Shown piece by piece: positions 35,164 to 47,047 of a DNA stretch of 64,000 bases. Within the stretch, counting starts at the first letter, position 1. Every line of letters begins with the position of its first letter. The stretch is from Lentinus brumalis (lineage: Eukaryota > Basidiomycota > Agaricomycetes > Polyporales > Polyporaceae). The translations under genes were made by a program, and so were the position numbers. Below the pieces are notes generated by a model. That model did not search any database, was not told where the DNA came from, and worked only from the letters and a program-made list of their open reading frames with translations. The stretch lies in the NCBI GenBank assembly GCA_001792895.1, contig MARA01000002.1, forward strand, positions 1,116,001-1,180,000, written 5' to 3'.

Positions 35164-37174
35164 CTAATTTTCGTCGCATAGCCAGCGGAAGATCTCGTTA
35201 AAATATGGGGAGCGCGTGAGCAGAGCCTCACCGTGGTGCCCGTCGGGATCAAAATGCAAGCCCTTGCGCACGCCATGGGACATAAGGTATCTCTTCACGC
35301 GCTGAAGACTTGAGATCAGGATATTTGCGTGGGGACAGTGGTACTGCGGCTCACATTGGCATCGATGATCGAGTCCTTCCCGCCGAGGACGAACATGGTC
35401 TTCTTAGGGTTGCGCGCGTTGGGGATCTCCTCGTACCAGAGGCAATTGGAGGGCCAATCAAAGTGCCGCTGCAGGAAGTTTGCTACCCCAAGCTCGGTAC
35501 CGACAAAGTACTTGACGATAAGGTGCAGGCCCTGCGAAGGTTGCAGTCAGGAACTGCCGCAGCCTTGTGAGTGAGGAACATACATTGGAACAAGGTCGGT
35601 AAATGAAGTTGTAGCAGAGGTCTGTACGCGAACGATTAGTCACCGCGAGAGCATTTGGCATACTTATGTCGATGGTACGCACCACCCTCCCAAGAGCAGA
35701 ACGTCACTGGGTCGACGAAACATGACCGAGTGACCATCCTTGGGTGTGTCTTGAGCAACCACGCATGTCCGAACGAGCCGCTGAAGAGCTGTCAGTACAC
35801 CGACGTTCGTAGATGACCTTCAATCAATCTTACTTCGAATGGCTTAGCACGGTAACTCCCTTCGGGACCTTCTTAGTATGCGCGTCCACAACAGGCTTTT
35901 CCTCAGAGTCCGACGTCTCAGGAGATGGGACTTCCAGGTCTGCCCATCCGAGCTCGGCGATCAAACCTGCCAGGCACTCGGTCATCTCCTTCCGACCCAT
36001 GGGTCGGAGATACCGGGGATGAAGGATTTCCTGGCTTACGTGCGGCAGGAGGGGAACCAGAATCGGGTGGTCAGGGAGAGCCACGAGGACCTTCTCGATG
36101 AACCCGCGGTACTGGGTCAGACCAAGGCCAAGGCCATGCATGAACACAATGGGACGGGGGCCGGTGCGTGCATCCCAGGTAGAAGGAATGCGCAGAACAT
36201 ATCTGTGTGATGGTGTAAGTGATTGTCGGTCGGGGTGATGCACGGAGCACAACTCACTCGAGGCCCTTGTATGTCGCGACCTTCGCGTTCCACTTGGTCC
36301 TGAACCGCCGACGAAGGAAAGCATTGCTGAGCGCGACCGCTGCATACCAGACGAGCGGCCTCCAGGCGACATTGACAGGATCCAGCGTCAGAAGAAGTGG
36401 TGAGACAGTCGAGCAGGAACCCTCCGGGATCTTGCACCCAGCACGGAACTCAATAAGTTCTATGACCTCGTGCAACGCGTTGCGCTCGACCTGTGAAACG
36501 TTTTCGATTCCAGCGAAGGGAGCGTTGAAGATGGACCAATGCAGCCAGGCAAACACCTCATGGCGACGGATTGAGGACCACGGCACCTTGCCAAACCTGA
36601 AGGAACAAGGTTCGCATGGAGAGAATGAACACTGTATATGCAGACACACCATGTCCTCAGGTAGTTCCTGAAGTCGACAGCTCGCGGATCGTCGAACTCC
36701 AGGCAAGTCACGGTCTCCGCAGGGCTACCGGGGCGATCAACATCTAGGGACTCCTCATCGAAGCCTTCTTCCGGGAGCGACGCAAGTCCGGACTGGAGGA
36801 CACGCTGGAACACCGCGCGCAGCTCGTGCAAATTGCCGGGGCCGTTGGGGCTGGGACCAGATATGAAGGAGGCGAGGTTGTAGTGATATACACTGAAGAA
36901 CACCTGCGGGAGAAGGGCGCGGATGAGCGGCAGTCTGTACCGAGGTCACTGGGTCTTACCTCACCGAGCGCGAGGGTGAACAGGCACCAGCCTCGCCATG
37001 AGAATGTCCAGAAGAGACCAGAATGCAGTGCGTAGACGACAAAGGCCCAGGAGAGGGGACCACGGACCAGATGGGGAGGACGGCGACGAAGAGGACGAGA
37101 TAGAAAGAAAGGTCACGTCTCGGCGCAGCGTGGAGGGTCTCCGCGAGCGCAGGGACGAGTTTCTCTGCGGACAT
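35164..37174 (-). CDS. Membrane-anchored alpha/beta hydrolase, apparent frameshift near N-terminus
   Basis: Predicted serine hydrolase. The N-terminus has two hydrophobic helices (DLSFYLVLFVAVLPIW and AFVVYALHSGLFWTF), then a long soluble part with FGKVPWSSIRRHEVFAWLHW. The alpha/beta fold follows: RPIVFMHGLGLGLTQY (oxyanion HG), nucleophile elbow SHSNGS split by an intron, FVDPVTFCSWEG, and near the C-terminus FVLGGKDSIID (acid Asp) and HFDPDGHHGEAL (catalytic His). It ends WLCDEN at 35164. The two N-terminal helices are in different frames: one base seems missing in the four-G run 37055-37058. The fungal family is conserved but of unknown substrate. It is divergent from the NAD-IDH gene. 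Confidence 0.75.
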
Positions 37175-37688
37175 CGTCCTGGATGGTCGTCGGCCGTGCA
37201 CCTGGGGTGTGGGTCGTCGCGAAACGAGTGGACAAGCCTTGACAAAGGCAAAAGCTGCAGAAGCGAACGCGAAGAGACAGAGGCGCGAGCGCGAACGGTT
37301 GGCTGGCGATCAAAGCAATCACGGGCCTCGTACCATGCGACATTGCCCACACCTCTTTTTCACTCGCGCGGGTCATGCGCGACTGCGCGTATATATTCGC
37401 AGCCCACGGCGTCCGTCGCGGGAGGTGCGCGACCCAGAATGACACGGCCGTCGTCGTCGCGCACGGCGTCGCGGTCGTCGGTCGTCGGTATTGGACCGGG
37501 CGCGTACGGGCACGCGAGGGGCGATAGCCATGTGGGCGATGACGCTGTCGTGCATCACGGATTGAACCGCCGTTTCGGCCGACATCTCGTTTTCTTCCTG
37601 CAGCCAAAGCCTCCCGCCGGTCGCTCCCTCTTCGTCTCTACCACCCATCTTATCCACCCTGGTCCCCGAGGAGGAGGTGTTGTACGCC
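37175..37688. promoter_or_regulatory. Divergent promoter region, alpha/beta hydrolase and NAD-IDH
   Basis: About 510 bp between two divergent start codons, with no supported gene. Overlapping GC-rich frames on both strands are probably accidental. Confidence 0.45.
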
Positions 37689-39332
37689 ATGATCCGTAGT
37701 GCCCTCGCTTCTGCTGCCCGCCCCGTCCTCAACGCCGTATGTTCTTCTCTTGGCACCCGCCCGTAGCCTACCAACGTTTTTCTTCCAGAGGACCGCGACC
37801 ACCCTCTCCGCTGGGTTCCCCAAGGTCACCCAGAGGGTGCGTACTGCATCTTACGCTGTCTCGTGAAGGGCCAGCAAAGCTAATGTGACGTGTCCAGCTG
37901 CCCACCAAGTATGGCGGTGTCTACACTGTGCGTTCCGTGCCAGCGTGCACCAGGTGCTTGATTGCTGAATGGACCCTAGGTGACCCTCATCCCCGGAGAT
38001 GGTATCGGTAACGAGATCACCGACTCCGTCAAGGAGATCTTCGAGTACGTCAACGCTCCCATTGAGTGGGAGCAGTACAACGTCTCCGGCATGTCCTCGG
38101 AGGGCGAGGTGCTCTTCAAGCAGGCTATGGAGAGTTTGAGGCGCAACCGGGTCGGTCTCAAGGGTACGTCCCTGTGAAGGTCGTTCCAGCACACCTCTCC
38201 AACCTTCTGCAACAGGTATCCTCTTCACCCCCATCTCGCAATCTGGCCACATCTCGTGGAACGTCGCCATGCGTCAGCAGCTCGACATCTACGCGTCCGT
38301 TGTCCTCTGCAAGTCCCTTCCGGGCTTCCCCACCCGTCACAACAACGTCGACTTCGCCATCATCCGTGAGAACACGGAGGGCGAGTACTCTGGTCTCGAG
38401 CACCAGAGCTACCCCGGTGTCGTCGAGAGCTTGAAAGTTTCCACGCGCGCGAAGGCGGAGCGTATCTGTCGCTTCGCGTTCGACTTTGCGCTCAAGAACA
38501 ACCGCAAGGTACGTAACTCTGCCAATTTCGCTGAGCCAGGGAGTCTTAGTCTCATCCCGTGTGACGTGTAGAAAGTCACTTGCGTGCACAAGGCCAACAT
38601 CATGAAGCTCGGTGATGGCCTGTTCTTGAACACCTTCCGCAGAGTGGCTGAGGACTACAAGACCACTGGCATTGAATTCAACGACATGATCGTCGACAAC
38701 ACGTGAGGGTGCCTAGAATGTCTCATCGATGCTTTATCTGAGCGCAACCTTCACAGCTCCATGCAGCTGGTCGCTCGCCCGACGCAGTTTGATGTTATGG
38801 TCATGCCTAACCTGTACGGTGCCATTGTCTCAAACATCGGTGCCGCCCTTGTTGGTGGTCCCGGCATCGTTCCCGGTTGCAACGTTGGACGGGTGAGTAC
38901 CGCACGCTACACGTCCCGCGCATATGCTGAGCGCGGCGTTTGTGTGCCCTGCAGGAATACGCACTTTTCGAGCCCGGATGCCGTCACGTCGCCAAGGACA
39001 TCATGGGCACCAACCGTGCCAACCCCGCAGCCATGATCCTCAGCGCTACGATGATGTTGAGACACCTTGGGTAAGTTTCAAGCTGGTTTCGGCGACCGCA
39101 GGATACTAAAGGACCGTTGTAGTCTCGACCACCTTGCGAACAACATCGCGAGCGCGACCTTCGACGTCATCAACGCCGGCAAGGTCCGCACCGCAGACAT
39201 GGGTGGTGAGTTTTCGGTTTCAATATATCGCTTATCGCGATGCGGACCGACTAACGCATGGCTGTGTCTCCTTCTCAAGGTTCTGCGACGACCTCGGAGT
39301 TCACTTCTGCTGTCATCAAAAACCTCCAGTAG
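37689..39332 (+). CDS. IDH1: Isocitrate dehydrogenase [NAD] subunit, mitochondrial
   Basis: TCA-cycle enzyme subunit. Ten exons, 37689-37736, 37789-37836, 37898-37927, 37980-38163, 38216-38508, 38572-38702, 38757-38892, 38955-39070, 39123-39205 and 39280-39332, sum to 1122 nt, 373 aa, with every phase closed. An Arg/Ser/Ala mitochondrial presequence ([15 protein letters not shown]) leads into [53 protein letters not shown] and [31 protein letters not shown] and [16 protein letters not shown] follow. The [10 protein letters not shown] block and the missing catalytic Arg pattern fit the regulatory IDH1 type better than IDH2, but I am not certain of the subunit. Confidence 0.93.
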
Positions 39333-39500
39333 AGTTCCTGGCGACCGTACGGACGATCGAGGTTGGATGGGGGTACCCGGAGCGGGCGCGCCGTGACTTG
39401 AGTTACTAATGTAGATACTACTAGTGTACAAGACGGCCTAACGTATCATACATACTAGCCCCTCTGGACTGCTGTCTCGCGTGTATATCTGCATCTGCAA

Positions 39501-41429
39501 CTAGGGAATGCTGCTCAGGTCGAATTCGTCGAAGAATGGCTCGTCGTCCAAAGCCGCGTCAAATTCATCGCGCTCGGGGGCTTCTAGCTTGGGTTTCTTA
39601 GCAGCTGGGTGCGGCTCTTGCTCCTGACCCTGAGCTTGGTCCGCTCGCTGCTCTTCATCTGCGGACGCAAGATCTTCCATCTTGACGATGCCAGCGACCG
39701 GGTGGTCTGCTATGGACGCAGTCCTGTCCATCTGCGGACCTTCACCCTCGCCCTCATCCTCACGAGGAGCTTTCCGCAAGCTCAGAATCTTGGAGCAGTG
39801 CACCTCGCCCCGCTGGCCCCAGCCGTCAGCCTCAGGGCGGAAGTCAGCGTAGAGGGAGAAGCCCTTCTCGTTCAGTTCGGCAGGGCCATAGCTCGCTGCG
39901 AGGAGGCGCAGCGCACCCACAATGTGTGGCGCCGTCTGCCGTAAAGCCCGTGTGATGTATGAGAAGGCCGAGGTGGGCGCCACGGGCGATCCGGAGGAGA
40001 GGGCACGCCATTGCGAGGAGGCTGTCTCATAGAGGGGTCTGCAGGAGAGGGAGGATCGGACCAGGAAGGGTGCCAAGCAGAGTGCAATATCGGGATGCGA
40101 GGAGGGGCGGATGGGCGGTAATTCGACGGGCGTGGTGCGAGGTGGGAGTTAGCGAGGACGGTAGGAGTAAGATGAGGTTACGTACATTCTAGTTCGGACG
40201 ACAGGGAAGGTGGACGAGGCCATACGACGGTGTGGCAGCATTGGTGGGTGTGCGTATGCGGTGCGTCAGCTTCGACGGTTCCTGTGCAAGTGAAGAGTGC
40301 GGACTGACCGTCTGCCCATGAGCTCCACGTAAGGTTGCGAGCCGGTGCGACTTGCGTCCGTGCCCTTGCGCTTCTGCGTGCCGGGCTCGTATATGCCCAG
40401 CGAGACGCCTTTCGAAATTGCGTTCATCTCCGTGTAGACTGAGGCTGCCATAGGGATGGCAGGGCGAGCATCGGAGCACAGACACGGACATGAGTCGTGA
40501 AGTTTTCCAGCATGCAGGGACAGAGGATGAAATAAACGGAGAGTGAGTACTGGGCTCAGGTTCGTCCGGTGCATGCACCGCCGCATGCACCGGACGCACC
40601 GCACTGCTTTGATGCTCAATGCTCAGGAAAGCAGTGGTGCACATACCTATGCTGAGGGCCTCCTCCCGTTGAAAGCCCAAGCGTTCCGCGACCACGAAAG
40701 CCCAGGCCATCATGACGGGTGCACGGTTCACCACCGTGTACTTGAGTTTGATCGCCTGCATGATGACCGGTACGCAGTCAGCGACATCGGAGGGTATTAA
40801 GGTGGAGGTCCCAAGGACGCATGGAGTGTGTGCTCACAAGGGACATGCCGTCTTGGGGTATCCCGGTCGGAGTCCCTAAAGGAGAGGACGTACCTCCTCA
40901 TCAAGAACCTCGTGGAAGTCGAGGCTACCATAGGAGTCGCCTTCCTGAGGCGGTTTGTCCGGTAGCAGTTCATTGACGTCGTCGTCTCGTTTCCGTTTCG
41001 TCTGCGTCTTCTTCGCCTGCAGATGCGAGGTTAGCACTGTCCCCTACCCTGCACTTGATCGGACAGAAGTAGACCAAGCTGACCGTAGCTTTGTTGGCAG
41101 CCTTACTCGTGGATGGCACGCTCCGGGAGCTGCTCGCTACGGCGGAGGGCTTCTGCTTGTATCCTGCCTTGCGCAGGGCTGCAAGAACGAGCTTCCGGAC
41201 GTCTTTCTCGGTGACTCCAGCAGATTCGAGCGAGAAGTCTGACAGCTGCTGTAGCTGCGCCGGAGTATTATGTGTCTTGTATCTAATCGTTCAGTCAGCG
41301 AAGCCTTCATGTAGCTCATATTAACCACGTTACTCGCATCTTCCCGGCCACCATCATTGCCTTAGACGGCGGAACGTTGTTGCTCGTGAGCATTTTCAGA
41401 AAGTCCGGCAAGGAGATTTTGTCAGACAT
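39501..41429 (-). CDS. Conserved fungal nuclear-type protein of unknown function
   Basis: N-terminus MSDKISLPDFLKMLTSNNVPPSKAMMVAGK looks like a helical hairpin. Then come ESAGVTEKDVRKLVLAALRK, a basic stretch KKTQTKRKRDDDVN, and a conserved-looking core SLDFHEVLDEEV ... YTVVNRAPVMMAWAFVVAERLGF (possibly around an intron), SVYTEMNAISKGVSLGIYEP and PYVELMGRR. Further on, SAFSYITRALRQTAPHIVGALRLLA leads to an acidic, disordered C-terminus. The basic and acidic tails suggest a nuclear or chromatin partner. I do not recognise a named family. The first intron appears to use a GC donor at 41337-41336. Start chosen at 41429, where exon phase closes with exon 2. Confidence 0.6.
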
Positions 41430-41663
41430 TGTCCTGACAGCCGTATATCGTGGTTGCAGATGGTTGCCAACCTAGTGAGAGTAAGTAACTGCTATGTAGG
41501 TTGGCCATCGCTGACGTGAGGTCCCAGCGTAAGCGCTGCATATGTGCATGCCGATCGCGTTTTGCCGAACTCCCAGAATGGCAATCGACGCCTCCGCCCT
41601 GCCGCCGTCTTGGACACCGACTTGCTCAGCCCCGCGCACCCTGGAGACGCTGCTTCGCTCACC

Positions 41664-42493
41664 ATGATCAACTACATGCTCCTCGTCTCCCGGCAAGGTA
41701 CGGTCAACGGCAAGACTCCGGGAACCTGCTGCTGACAATCGCTCGCAGGGAAGGTCCGCCTGTCGAAATGGTACCAAACGATGTCCCAGAAGGCCAAGGC
41801 GAAGATCGTGAAGGACGTTACCCAGCTGGTGCTTGCTCGTCGGACGCGGATGTGCAACTTCCTGGAGTACAAAGGTGCGTAACGCGCTGTACCGAAAGAG
41901 GAGCGAGGGCGGAAGACTGAGGCTGGTGGGATGTGCGGCGCAGACACGAAGGTTGTGTATAGGCGATATGCGTCGCTGTTCTTCGTGGCCGGGATCAGCC
42001 AGGGGGATAACGAGCTAGTGGTGCTGGAGGTTATCCATCGATACGTCGAGGTGCTCGACAGATACTTCGGGAACGTAAGTGGTCGCCATTATACCATCTG
42101 CTTGGACGCAATTGACACTGTCTCGTAGGTCTGCGAGCTTGACCTGTGCGCAGAACATGTTCGTTGTACTCCCAGACAAGTGCTTACACTGCGTGTGATA
42201 TGCCCAGGATCTTCAACTTCCAGAAGGCATACGCCGTAAGTCTTATATCCAGGCTCCTGTGATTGCGCTAACATTGCGATACCGGGGCAGATCTTGGACG
42301 AGCTCATTATTGCGGGAGAGCTACAAGAATCATCAAAGAAGTCGGTGCTCAGAGTGGTGCGCATATCGAAACTACATCCTTTCGCCTCCGACTGACCGGC
42401 CGACAGGTCACACAAGCAGACAGCATCGAGGAACAGGAGAACAGCGAAGACACGATGGCACGACTGGGCAGCTTGGGCTCACGAGGGCCGTAG
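41664..42493 (+). CDS. APS1: AP-1 complex sigma subunit (clathrin adaptor small chain)
   Basis: Small subunit of the AP-1 coat at the trans-Golgi/endosome. Seven exons, 41664-41697, 41749-41874, 41944-42074, 42129-42145, 42208-42235, 42291-42356 and 42407-42493, sum to 489 nt, 162 aa. Blocks: [20 protein letters not shown], the basic [63 protein letters not shown] and [20 protein letters not shown]. Two micro-exons (17 and 28 nt) sit in the longin-like fold. The 3' end has a polar tail. Only 235 bp from the divergent conserved gene. Intact. Confidence 0.95.
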
Positions 42494-42665
42494 GTTACGT
42501 TCTCATTATACCTGTACATATATTGTCACATATACTGGATGTCCGGATGCTGTGTGGTCTATGCGAGACATGTGTGGGGGTATCACTGCGATGCGAGGAA
42601 CGGGACTAGGATACACAGAGCTTCGAGAGCAACAGGCCAGCGAGTGCAGGGGGCGTAGTTGTGGT

Positions 42666-44598
42666 TCAAGTGGTGGAGGGAGCTGTCTTGGGTTTCGGCT
42701 TGGGACCGTTCAACAAGTGCCATCGGACAAGGTCCAAGGTAGCGACAGAGTCTTCAACGGAGCTGTGACCGGCAGCGCCCGCTGCTTGGATCGTCCGGCC
42801 TAGGTGTTCCTTTGTACTACAACTGACTCAGTATGGTGCATCCACAAGAAGATCTCAGTGCTCACAGTGATCTCAAAGCTCGTCGATAGGGCGGGCCAGC
42901 TTGGTGGGGGAAGAGAACCACGGTGTCGACACAGCGGTGATGGATCATACGCAACGTCTTCATGTCATTGTCCAGTGCATGTCCGATGATGATAGTCTGG
43001 GAGTTGATGAGAGTGTCCAGAGACTCGCGGATCGAGGCCAGTGGGAGCACCGCCGTGGCATAGTTCTCTGCGGTGATGCCGGAGAAGCGAGTGTTGAAGT
43101 CTCTGTAGGAGGACGTGCAGCATACGATGAGATGCGCGGTCATTGTGGAATAAAAATGCGCAATCGGCCTACATGACTTCCACACCCTCGTCCATCCGGA
43201 CAAATTCGTCAAGGACGTCCTTCCCGGCAGAATCGACCACGGAGACCCGAGCGACGCGCATGCCACCGGTCGTGTAAATCATCTCGCAATCCAGTGCAAC
43301 GACTTCCAGAGCAGAGTCACCGTCGGGTGCGCTGGACGACTATGGGTGAATGCGTGCCGTCGATGCAAGTCCTCTGAATTTGTCTCATAGAAGACGTGTG
43401 GGCCAGTCTCGCACCCCTCTTCGTCTGTTGTCCGCGAGCAACACGTATACACACGCCTTTTCTCTCCTATATGCGTCTATAATCAGTGCTTGTGGGTGTG
43501 CTCTGAGTATCGCAAGCACGCACCGTTCATTTTTGACGAGAAGGGTTTCCCCCAGTGGTACCTACACTGGTCCGCTTCTTCGCGACGTTTCACAATAAAC
43601 TTCTCTGTGCACCGCTCACACGTCTTGATGGAGCCTTCCTCATGCGGCCTGTCGCCTCCGGGACCTGGGGGTATCTCTGTGATGTAGCCCCATTGCTTCA
43701 GCTCGTCCAGGGTCAAGACATATGGCTCGAGCTGCGAAGCCGTCAGCTTCAGCGATTGCATCTTCTTGTGCATCTCCTCCCGCGCATGAATCTCTGCATC
43801 TGTGCCAACCGATGGATGCGACGCAGAGTCCGGTTTAGGTCGCTTCTTGAGAGCGGCCACGGAGGATATCATTGCCTAGCCAAATCAAGGTTGAGAGAAC
43901 TGGGATAGTATACAGTCAGATGGACGAACATTACGATACGTCAACTTGCTCGACTTCTGGTAAACCTCCTCCTCTTGCCTAAGGGCGTGCTCCGCCGCGA
44001 GAGTCGGATTGGCAGGACTGATCTTCTCATATAGCACTACGAAATGGTCGTACATAGTCTTCAGCATCGCCTACAAGAGTCATTAGTACAGATGTAAGCG
44101 AAGCGTGGACGACTCGCACCTGGCGGACTGGTATGGCTACTGTCGACTGTGCGGCACTAACCCGGAGGACAGGCGCGCCGGTCTGCCAGTAATCAACACA
44201 ACTGAGCGGTTTGACAAGGACGCACTACTCACAGAGGAGCGCGATCCCGACGGCACAGCGACAGGCCGCTGAGGGGGGCCTGTCCTCAAGAGCTTCCTCG
44301 GCGGTTCATTGGACGTTGAACCATTGCTCGGGCCAGCGGCACGTAACGGAGAGCTGACAGACCGCTTGGCAGGTATCGAGGCAGAGGAAGCCGATGCAGG
44401 ATGAGAAGCAGATAACTTAGACGCAGTTGGTTTAGAGGCGGAAGCGGGCGCAGAGGCAGGCTTCGGCGCGTCGACTGGTACCGGGGTGACCGGGATGTGC
44501 GTGAGGTCTGGTCGGTGACTGAAGACACAGTTCGAGCGCGTGCAGTGCGGCTTTTCAGGGCACGGAAGACTTTGGAACAACCCGAGGGCAGGAAACAT
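42666..44598 (-). CDS. REX3/REX-family RNA 3'-5' exonuclease
   Basis: DEDDh ribonuclease of the Rex family (RNA maturation and snoRNA/rRNA processing in yeast). N-terminus has a CCCH-like zinc knuckle (CPEKPHCTRSNCVFSH). A low-complexity Ser/Pro-rich linker and a helical region (MLKTMYDHFVVLYEKI) follow. A second zinc-like cluster (CERCTEKF) and GCETGPHVFYE come before the catalytic domain: VALDCEMIYTTGG (DxE), GHALDNDMKTLRM (Asp), HHRCVDTVVLFPH and HSSVEDSVATLDL (His and Asp). The chain ends KPKTAPSTT at 42666. Near 43330-43400 the frame of GPHVF and of the catalytic domain differ. Either a weak GTCTTC-AG intron or a one-base loss explains this. Confidence 0.8.
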
Positions 44599-45010
44599 CG
44601 GTACAACAGACGCAAGTGACGGTGAGATGCGTCCGGCGGGATTGCTTCAAGGTGTCGTGTAGAAGAGTTCGGTTACGTCGGGAGGTGCAGTCTAAACCTG
44701 GTTCGGAGAGCAGCGTACACAATGTTGCAAGAGTTGCAGACTCTATGAGGTTACGAGACAGCAACACAGTGAAGGATGCTACGGCAGTCTGTGGGATGGC
44801 GGAGGATGGCACTGGCAGACGAGCGGAGGAAGACGCGCTCTATGTACGGCACGGAATTGATGAGCGCCTACACGGGCATCACACCGGTTAGCACGGCTCT
44901 CTACATACCCTCTCCGCTGGATTGTCCTGTCACCCGCCATCTCTACCCGTCCCCTTCCCTCCATACGGTGTTAGCACCCAAGCGGCATATCCTGAGGTTC
45001 TGTGACCAGC

Positions 45011-46818
45011 ATGGCACGCTTGGCGGACAAGAAGAAGCCTCAGCGGATCCAGACATACGCCGAGAGCGTAGAGTGAGTTGGCGTCCCCGCCTTGAAGTCT
45101 GTCCATTCTGACGCGTTGTTTGCTAGAACGGATCCAGCCCACCATCTAGTAGGGCCTTTTGGACCGCAGACGTGAGTGATATACTCCGTTGATCACGTCC
45201 GAATCGCGCTCAGACAGTCGTGTCCAGACCTTTGGGTCAGGGCTCCGCACCTCCCTCCCCACCAGGTGCTCCTAAACGCTTTCTGAAGAATGGGAATGCC
45301 GCAGATTCCCCATGGTCGACGCAGTCGCGAGGGTTCTGGCAGGACCTCACGTCACTGAGATGGGTAGTGGTACCGAGTACGTCCATGCCATCCTACTCAT
45401 TTCAGCAGTCTGTGCTCACACGCAGAAAGGTTCATCTCTGAAGATTCTCCTCCTTATCGTCGTCCTCTGGGCCAATTGGGAGATTCTCGCCCCCTACGTC
45501 TCGAAAGACCTACCCAACCCTTTCACACCTCTCCTGTTCATCTCACACTATATACCCTCGTCCTCGCCGGACGATCCACGCTACCAGAAAGGATACCTCG
45601 ACCTGGCATTCGTTGCCTATCACATCGTGCTCTGGTCTTTTGTCCGGCAAAGCATCACCATATACCTCTGCCGCCCTATCGCGCGTTACTTCGGAATCAA
45701 GAAGGCAGCAAAGCTAGATCGTTTCGGCGAGCAGGCATACGCTGTGATCTACTTCGCCGTCATGGGAGCATGGGGTGTGGTACGTCTAGGCTCAGCGCGT
45801 TCGCACTCGTCCTCACTTTTGTTCGCAGCGCACCATGTCCAAACTCCCAACATGGTGGTATGATACGAAGTACTTCTGGATCGGTGGGTATCTGTATTTC
45901 TCATTTTCTAGCTAAGATCAGCTATTGATGCTGTGTAGACTATCCTCATTGGCAGATGAAGCCCGAGCTCAAGCGGTACTACCTCATGCAGGCGGCCTAC
46001 TGGTGTCAGCAGCTCATTGTCCTTGTCCTCGGACTTGAAAAGCCTCGCAAGGACTACTACGAGCTGGTAGCGCACCACTTCGTGACGCTCTGGCTTGTCG
46101 GGTAAGCAACTATCTGGTATACTCAGTCGTCTCACTGAAGCTGGACGCAACACAAATAGCTGGAGCTACCTCGTTAATATGACTCTCATCGGTAACGCTG
46201 TGTACCTCAGCATGGATATTCCTGATGCGTTCCTGGGGTGAGGATGCAAGCTTCCTTCCAATTGAACCACATTGACTCTCTCGCAGTTGTCGAAGCTCCT
46301 GAACTACCTCCAGTGGGAAAGGGCCAAAACCGTTGTCTTCACGGTGTTCATCGGGATCTGGAGGCAAGTATAGCATATGTGCAATGGCGTGCTCACACTG
46401 ACGCGGATGCCGTACAGTTATTTCCGACACTGGCTCAACTGGGTCATCCTCTACTCCGTGTGGACTGAGTTTGATCTGGTGCCGTACGTACCGCTATCTC
46501 CTTGACGCCTTCACTAGTCCTCATATTTTTCCGATATCATGCAGAGAGTCCGCCAAGCGATGGTCACCGGAGGATGGCGTGTGGCTGGTATGGTGGATGA
46601 GGTACCAGATCTTCGCGCCACTCCTGGCGTTGCAAGGACTGAACCTCTTTTGGTACTTCTTCATATGGCGCATAGCCTACCGGTATGTTTTTACTTCGAT
46701 AGCAGACTCCAGAGCTCACGCGCCTCGTCTCAGGGCTATCACCGATGTCACGCTCGACGACGACCGTTCGGACGACGAGGACGACGGCGAGGATGAAGTG
46801 GACGAGAAGGAAGACTGA
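45011..46818 (+). CDS. LAG1: Ceramide synthase, TLC/LAG1 type; one apparent frameshift
   Basis: ER membrane acyl-CoA-dependent ceramide synthase. Eleven exons: 45011-45067, 45127-45171, 45214-45376, 45430-45779, 45829-45883, 45939-46101, 46160-46237, 46287-46363, 46418-46483, 46545-46682 and 46734-46818. Features: ILLLIVVLWANWEIL helix, the SIARYFG-like CRPIARYFGIKK segment, and the Lag1 motif YYELVAHHFVTLWLVGWSYL (catalytic HH). VNMTLIGNAVYLSMDIPDAF comes next, then YFRHWLNWVILYSVWTEFDL and an acidic C-terminus (DDERSDDED-type). The exon sum is 1277 nt; one base is missing in the four-G run 46235-46238, where restoration gives 1278 nt, 425 aa. The donor at 46364-46365 is GC (AG|GCAAGT), a consensus minor form. 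Start lies only 410 bp from the REX gene. Confidence 0.92.
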
Positions 46819-47047
46819 GAGACGAACATGGGTACGCAGAGGGAAAAGAGCGACACCGTTTGGTTTATCGACGCTCGGCGGGTCGAGTGTTGTCGCCCAC
46901 TTGTCTCATATCTTATGACTATAGTAGATACTTCTAATGACCGCGACGCGCAGTGAGATACAAGTACATGCAGAAGCATCACAGCACGGCTACAGAGGGT
47001 AACATGCAGACAGGGTATGATACAGAAATGCGTTTTCGCGGCTCGCC

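Noticed and set aside
43330..43400. Counting the REX3 GPHVF region as a tenth one-base loss
   Set aside because: A 55-nt GTCTTC...TAG intron would also solve the frame, so the case is ambiguous.
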